Notes under the pieces: generated by a model
The model's input: the letters and a program-made list of their open reading frames with translations, nothing else
Database searches by the model: none
Told to the model about the DNA's origin: nothing
In this document: in pieces, positions 60,823 to 64,000 of the stretch
Layout: each line of letters begins with the position of its first letter
How positions within the stretch are numbered: position 1 is the stretch's first letter
Program-made: the position numbers and the translations under genes
DNA from: Rhabditoides inermis
Taxonomy: Eukaryota; Nematoda; Chromadorea; Rhabditida; Rhabditidae
DNA: 64,000 bases
NCBI GenBank assembly: GCA_963966185.1
Contig: CAWZYM010000109.1
Coordinates: 1 to 64,000 of the forward strand
Direction: 5' to 3'

Positions 60823-61157
60823 AGAAGAGAACGCTCACTCTTGCACAACTTGTGTCCCTTGGTGACCACTGCCTCTCCAACGTCGAGGTTCCTCCCTCTG
60901 CTCTGCATAAGAGCGCTCGTCTCCTCAGTGAGCTTCTTCCCGGCCGCCCTCCGAATCGCGCCGTCGATTCCGCTACCTAAACGAAAAAAATGGAATTGGA
61001 ACTGTTATGAACACTCACCGGAAATCAGTCCCACGTTGGCTGCGTTGACAACACAGTCACCGATCATCTTCTCGATTCTTCCTGTCTTCACCTTCACTTC
61101 GCACAGTACACGAGCCCTCGTAAACATCTTCGAAAAGAGTTTATCGATGTTGCTCAT
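47320..61157 (-). CDS. Macro domain - C48 protease - Helitron Rep/helicase fusion protein, 66 exons
   Basis: I could join 66 exons, all with GT/AG borders and every phase matching, into 7,782 nt with no stop (about 2,593 residues). The start at 61157 follows a TTTTCCTTCAG acceptor by one base, which suits trans-splicing. Order: macro 1-215; degenerate C48 215-426; linker; intact C48 478-696; basic region 696-887; Cys-rich Helitron finger 887-952; Helitron N-terminal conserved part to 1190; acidic linker 1190-1286; Rep about 1421-1720; Pif1-type helicase about 2105-2593. Helitron Rep/helicase proteins move DNA by rolling-circle replication. The macro and C48 parts suggest binding of ADP-ribose and removal of a ubiquitin-like tag. 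Introns are mostly short, with GA or CT tracts just after the donor. Exon coordinates are in the domain entries. A transposon or a domesticated gene are both possible. Confidence 0.88.
50071..53362 (-). other. Domain: Helitron HUH Rep endonuclease and linker to helicase, exons 40-55
   Basis: Rep exons: 53234-53362, 52958-53072, 52725-52804, 52519-52656, 52281-52447, 52069-52224 and 51913-52024. Motif 1 is [12 protein letters not shown]. Motif 2, [12 protein letters not shown], has the two metal-binding His at about 1567 and 1569. Motif 3 is [10 protein letters not shown] ... [11 protein letters not shown], with the tyrosines near 1713, 1715 and 1717. These are the rolling-circle nicking residues. 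Linker exons are 51755-51847, 51555-51641, 51342-51491, 51176-51259, 50941-51123, 50734-50844, 50493-50660, 50322-50432 and 50071-50238. They keep Helitron phrases such as [19 protein letters not shown]. Confidence 0.92.
53515..56253 (-). other. Domain: Helitron N-terminal conserved region and acidic linker, exons 28-39
   Basis: Exons 56164-56253, 55884-56069, 55655-55828, 55473-55609, 55217-55344, 55112-55171, 54891-55022, 54704-54799, 54319-54431, 54135-54216, 53809-53962 and 53515-53569. The part up to 55217 includes the known Helitron block around [19 protein letters not shown] (family D-P-L-x-Y-x-L-x-F-P-x-G-E-x-G-W). An acidic linker ([18 protein letters not shown]) is inserted at 54704-55171, and the family-like end is [20 protein letters not shown]. 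Confidence 0.7.
56333..57551 (-). other. Domain: basic exon-repeat region and Helitron N-terminal Cys finger, exons 21-27
   Basis: Exon 57319-57551 is Ser/Arg-rich ([19 protein letters not shown]). The next four exons, 57110-57178, 56983-57051, 56860-56928 and 56740-56808, are all 69 nt, each with phase 1 start and 23 residues rich in Arg, Lys and Glu; 56625-56690 is a shorter relative. This resembles the R/E-rich repeats before the finger in other Helitron proteins. Exon 56333-56526 has the finger: [19 protein letters not shown], then a Gly-Asn-Tyr-Lys stretch as in Helitron N-termini. Confidence 0.7.
57606..59015 (-). other. Domain: C48 (Ulp1/SENP-like) cysteine protease with intact catalytic set, exons 13-20
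   Basis: Exon 58859-59015 is a Lys-rich linker. Then 58703-58813, 58540-58643, 58419-58491, 58075-58182, 57933-58003, 57796-57891 and 57606-57695 encode the domain (residues 478-696). Catalytic candidates are His545 (QHYVI), Asp562 (IYDST), Gln609 (DCQK) and Cys615 (DDWSCGF). Spacings are H-D 17, D-Q 47 and Q-C 6. In yeast Ulp1, as I recall, they are 17, 43 and 6, with the same Trp-x-Cys-Gly type of active site. C48 enzymes cut SUMO or NEDD8-like tags. Confidence 0.75.
59060..60103 (-). other. Domain: degenerate C48 (Ulp1-like) protease, exons 6-12
   Basis: Exons 59986-60103, 59804-59895, 59671-59746, 59507-59611, 59344-59411, 59188-59286 and 59060-59134 encode residues 215-426. The exon order and sequence parallel the next domain: [11 protein letters not shown] matches [11 protein letters not shown], and LGGCEPAR matches LRGDDPAR. 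Aligned catalytic positions are Asn280 for His, Asp297 kept, Thr348 for Gln and Val354 for Cys. It should be inactive as a protease and may be a binding or scaffold copy. Confidence 0.7.
60242..61157 (-). other. Domain: macro (ADP-ribose-binding) domain, exons 1-5
   Basis: Exons 61019-61157, 60839-60976, 60602-60729, 60457-60555 and 60242-60381 encode residues 1-215. Macro hallmarks in order: [12 protein letters not shown] (ligand loop with the conserved Asn pair), [12 protein letters not shown] (the G-x-D-x-A-I loop, split by an intron inside Ser-Gly), [19 protein letters not shown], and the second ligand loop [12 protein letters not shown] (S-x-G-x-[YI]-x-[FY]-P). These match the MacroD/Appr-1''-processing type, in which ADP-ribose is bound and often hydrolysed from proteins. 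It ends with a charged helix. Confidence 0.9.
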
Positions 61158-61217
61158 TCTGAAGGAAAATGAATGAAACAGTGTAAGGTGTAAGAAGTGA
61201 ACAATATTATGGAAATG

Positions 61218-62255
61218 TGTGTACAGATGTGAATGAACGTTTTGGCGCGTGTTTGTGTCTGCGTAGAGGTCATGTTGCCGTGGGGAATGGGAATACGTCT
61301 GCTGGGAAACCTTTTGAAGAGGCGCTATCTCAGCAGACTGACTTACCCGAGGCAATTTGTGTCTGTTGTAGATTAGACGCGTATGTCGTGATAGACCAAA
61401 CTTATGCGTGCACCTGCATACATGACTTGTGTAAATAAGCAGATGTGTATTTAAACATTAAACAATGCAACATTGACACGCAGTGGTCTTACGTGTTACG
61501 ATATTCGATGAAACGTTGAAAATATAACTGAAATATACGAGAGGTATACGGTAGTGTAATATGATTGGCAGACGTCATTTTAGGTGCGGGGCTATGACGT
61601 GATTGCGCTTGTGACATGTGTACTTGTCTTTGACACGCAGTGGTCTTACGTTCTTTGTTGAAACATTGAATATAAAACTGAAACATACGAGAGGTATACG
61701 GTAGTGCAATGTGATTGGCAGACGTCATTTTGGGGGCGGGGCTATGACGTGATTGCGCTTGTGACATGTGTACTCGTCTTTGACAAGAACGTGTTCACTT
61801 GTTGTTGACTTCTCACTTTTTCATATTTACTGTGCTCAAAATCAAACTTCATGTTTAAATATCAACTTGGAAATCTGTATGATGCAAACATGTAAACGAT
61901 GTTAATCTGCATCAAAATCACTTTTACAGGAGCAACGTAAAAAAAACGCATTATTATAATCAGATGCAGATCACATAAAATTTCAGTGGAATTTTTAGTA
62001 AGTAGATATATGTGTTATTTTTACTCGTTATCGATGTTTTCCATTCTCATGAAACGCATCAGAATGTAGAATATTGTAACATTCAATGAACAATGTAAAA
62101 AAGACATTTTTAGCGCGCGTTTCTGTGTGTGTGAGATAAGGTCATGTTGCTACGGGGAATGGGAAAGTCGTCTGCTGAGAATCCCTTTGAAGATGCGCTA
62201 TCTGAATGAGTAGTCTGAATTACCAGAGGCGTCTGTTGTCTGTTGCAGAACAGAC
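61218..62255. promoter_or_regulatory. Shared divergent 5' region, with a duplicated upstream block
   Basis: The block about 61230-61380 (GGTCATGTTGCCGTGGGGAA and onward) returns, diverged, at about 62110-62255 in the same direction (GGTCATGTTGCTACGGGGAA). The first copy is just upstream of the Helitron-like gene and the second is upstream of the glycoprotein gene at 62430. No TATA box was identified. The promoter role is inferred from position. Confidence 0.4.
61473..61786. repeat. 157-bp direct repeat, two copies, with CRE-like sites
   Basis: 61473-61629 repeats at 61630-61786. Each starts near TTGACACGCAGTGGTCTTAC and contains ATTGGCAGACGTCATTTT (an inverted CCAAT with a TGACGTC-like site), a GCGGGGC box and TATGACGTGATTGCGC. 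The pair lies between two divergent genes, so a bidirectional promoter is plausible. A diverged single copy lies at 46893-46960. Confidence 0.65.
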
Positions 62256-62429
62256 TCGTTTTCAGACTCGTTCTCAATATTCTCATATCGTAATCAGCCA
62301 CACTCATGGAGAGATCAACCACACTCATGGAGAAGAGATTTTTCAATTATGCACTATTGTGTTATTCTTAAATATATATACTATTTAATGTACTTTTCTG
62401 TTAATGTTTGTTATTTTATGTGTTTCAGT

Positions 62430-63527
62430 ATGATGATTTTACGTCTTCTCCTCCTCTCGCTCCTGATTCCCATTCACGTTTCGTTTCGTGTGCTCAAAAA
62501 CGGACTACTGGAATTACACAATAGTGGAAAGATAGCAAGGTGAGCAATGCTGTACATATGTATGTGAATGTATGAATACATTGTTTGGCTATTTAGAATT
62601 GCGGGTCCCTCTGTGCAAGCTGATGTCGTTTTTCGTTTCTCGTACTCTCATGTGAATGATTTCATGCTGGAGGCCTATAACAAAACATTGCAAGCTTATT
62701 GTACTACAGGTGCATAGAATGTTTTTTTTATAAAGAATGATTTTTTTTATTTCAGTCCCGCATAAGGCAGTTTCTGAAATTAAGCGTAACAAGAGATCAA
62801 TTGTTTTTCTCATGCAAATCATAAATGTTGGTCTATCTATATCTATTTCTCAACAGTACGCATATCATGAATTGAATGGAAGAATCAACAACGTGGAGGA
62901 AGCTGTTCTGGATACAAGAAACAGCATAACGTAAGTGGCATTAATGTGTGTGAAAGTGTGAAATATGATTTTAGGAAATCGAATGCGGAAATTGGAACGA
63001 CGAGATTGAACAGTGATTTGTATTCACTTTTTATCGCTAACAAGTTGGCAGGTTCGTTCGCCAGTGATCTATCTACGGTGAGTTCAGTATTTCTTCAGTT
63101 TCGATTAGTGTATCACGTTATTACGTGTTCAGGACATTGTGAACTTCACTGGCAGTGTGAACTATCTGGCAGCCGTTCGGGATATCTCCGCTGTTGTCTC
63201 CAGCTGTGATGTGAACACTTCTAGTATTCACACTACACTCACCTTTGAAGATGCCAGGCAGAGAAAAGTTGGAGTATTTAACCAGGTCCGTGAAATATGA
63301 TTATTACATGAACACTTAATGAATGAACAGTTTTGCAGTTTGCGGACACCGGTTTCCTGGATAGAAAGAATAAAATATATAGTTTCCATGACGTTCTTTT
63401 GTACAGTTTCGACAGTGAAAGTGAAGGCCATATCGGAGTTTCTAGATGCATTGAAAAGGTACAGTGTATTCATTGTATGGTATGTATTTATGTTGTTGTG
63501 TATTCAGGCGGGAGGAGATTTTGAGTG
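62430..63527 (+). CDS. Secreted or membrane glycoprotein with furin-like site, cut off at its 3' end by a repeat
   Basis: Exons 62430-62539, 62597-62709, 62756-62930, 62975-63077, 63133-63285, 63339-63458 and 63508 onward join without stops. The start is one base after a TGTGTTTCAG acceptor, as in a trans-spliced mRNA. The first exon gives a signal peptide. A basic furin-type cleavage site lies at 62782-62799, followed by a hydrophobic stretch and then a heptad-like segment across 62840-63060. Asn-x-Thr sites are present. This order recalls class I membrane fusogens or envelope-derived proteins, but no family signature is seen, and a plain host glycoprotein is possible. The last visible exon runs into an interspersed repeat at about 63528. 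Confidence 0.55.
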
Positions 63528-64000
63528 CGCGCTCGCCTCTCCGCGTCAACTCATCAAAACTTCAAATGTGAACTCTCCTATGGGTATAGTACACATCAGA
63601 CATCGAAATCTCAAGTATTGGAGTTGTTTACTATTTTGTTTATTTGTTTACCTATTTGGTAAACACTACTTCGTAACCCTCCGATTGATTTAGTATCGAT
63701 TAGACATCAAAATCAGAAGATTTGGAGTTGTTTACTTGTTTGTTTACTTGTTTACTGTTGTTGTTTACCAAAAAAATTCAACTTGTTTTCTGGTTACTTG
63801 TACCAGGTATGAACCTTCTACCTTGAAAACCAACCGCGATATTAATTTTAGAACATTTTTTAGTATTAAAAAGACGAAAACTGAAAAATTATTTAAAGTT
63901 GAAACATAAATTAAAAATCTGAAATAATTCATGAATAAAGGTATTACGGTGGTGATAATTAAATAGGAAAATGCAGGTGTCAACTCTCATTTAGACGAAA
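63528..64000 (+). repeat. Interspersed AT-rich repeat, second copy, running off the window
   Basis: From GCGCTCGCCTCTCCGCGTCA onward this matches the repeat body at 43818-44330, diverged by substitutions and small indels, in the same direction. It interrupts the last exon of the preceding gene. Confidence 0.8.

Overview
The window comes from a nematode. Each 1,442-bp unit of the opening tandem array holds a canonical nematode SL1 spliced-leader RNA gene (the 22-nt leader, a splice donor, an Sm site and a 3' hairpin), a 5S rRNA gene and a U2 snRNA gene. Genes further on have short introns ending in TTTCAG, and several coding starts sit just after a lone splice acceptor, as expected of trans-spliced mRNAs. 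I cannot name the species.

Layout. 1-11775: about eight U2-5S-SL1 units, identical by eye. 11776-17800: repeats, tRNA-derived SINE-like copies, a palindromic element and a few doubtful exons. 17806-32535: a plus-strand gene of about 734 codons whose first part is ten tandem pairs of coiled-coil exons, amplified as 1.9-kb units, and whose end is a CAP/SCP domain like GAPR-1. Its introns contain a 5'-truncated LINE with a target duplication and a large foldback element. 33230-36430: fragments related to the CAP gene and short, partly broken exons. 36595-45740: accessory DNA (a 1,506-bp tandem duplication, a 139-bp satellite, GC-rich palindromes beginning and ending in CTAG, long AT-rich repeats). 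46205-46697: a small secreted or membrane protein gene.

47320-61157 (minus strand) is the main discovery. By hand I could join 66 exons into one uninterrupted frame of about 2,593 residues. In order it encodes a macro (ADP-ribose-binding) domain, an inactivated Ulp1/SENP-like (C48) protease domain, a second C48 domain with a complete His-Asp-Gln-Cys set, a basic region built from equal-sized exons, a Cys-rich Helitron N-terminal finger, an acidic linker, a Helitron HUH Rep domain and a Pif1-family helicase. This is a Helitron replicase fused to ADP-ribose and ubiquitin/SUMO-type modules. It is very intron-rich and undamaged, so it may be a living element or a host gene made from one.

62430 to the right edge is a plus-strand, intron-containing gene for a secreted or membrane glycoprotein with a furin-like site and a heptad-like region; its last visible exon runs into a repeat. 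It and the Helitron gene diverge from a shared 1.3-kb intergenic region that contains duplicated CRE-like sequences.

A feature of the whole window is that introns carry long (GA)n or (CT)n tracts starting just downstream of the 5' splice site.
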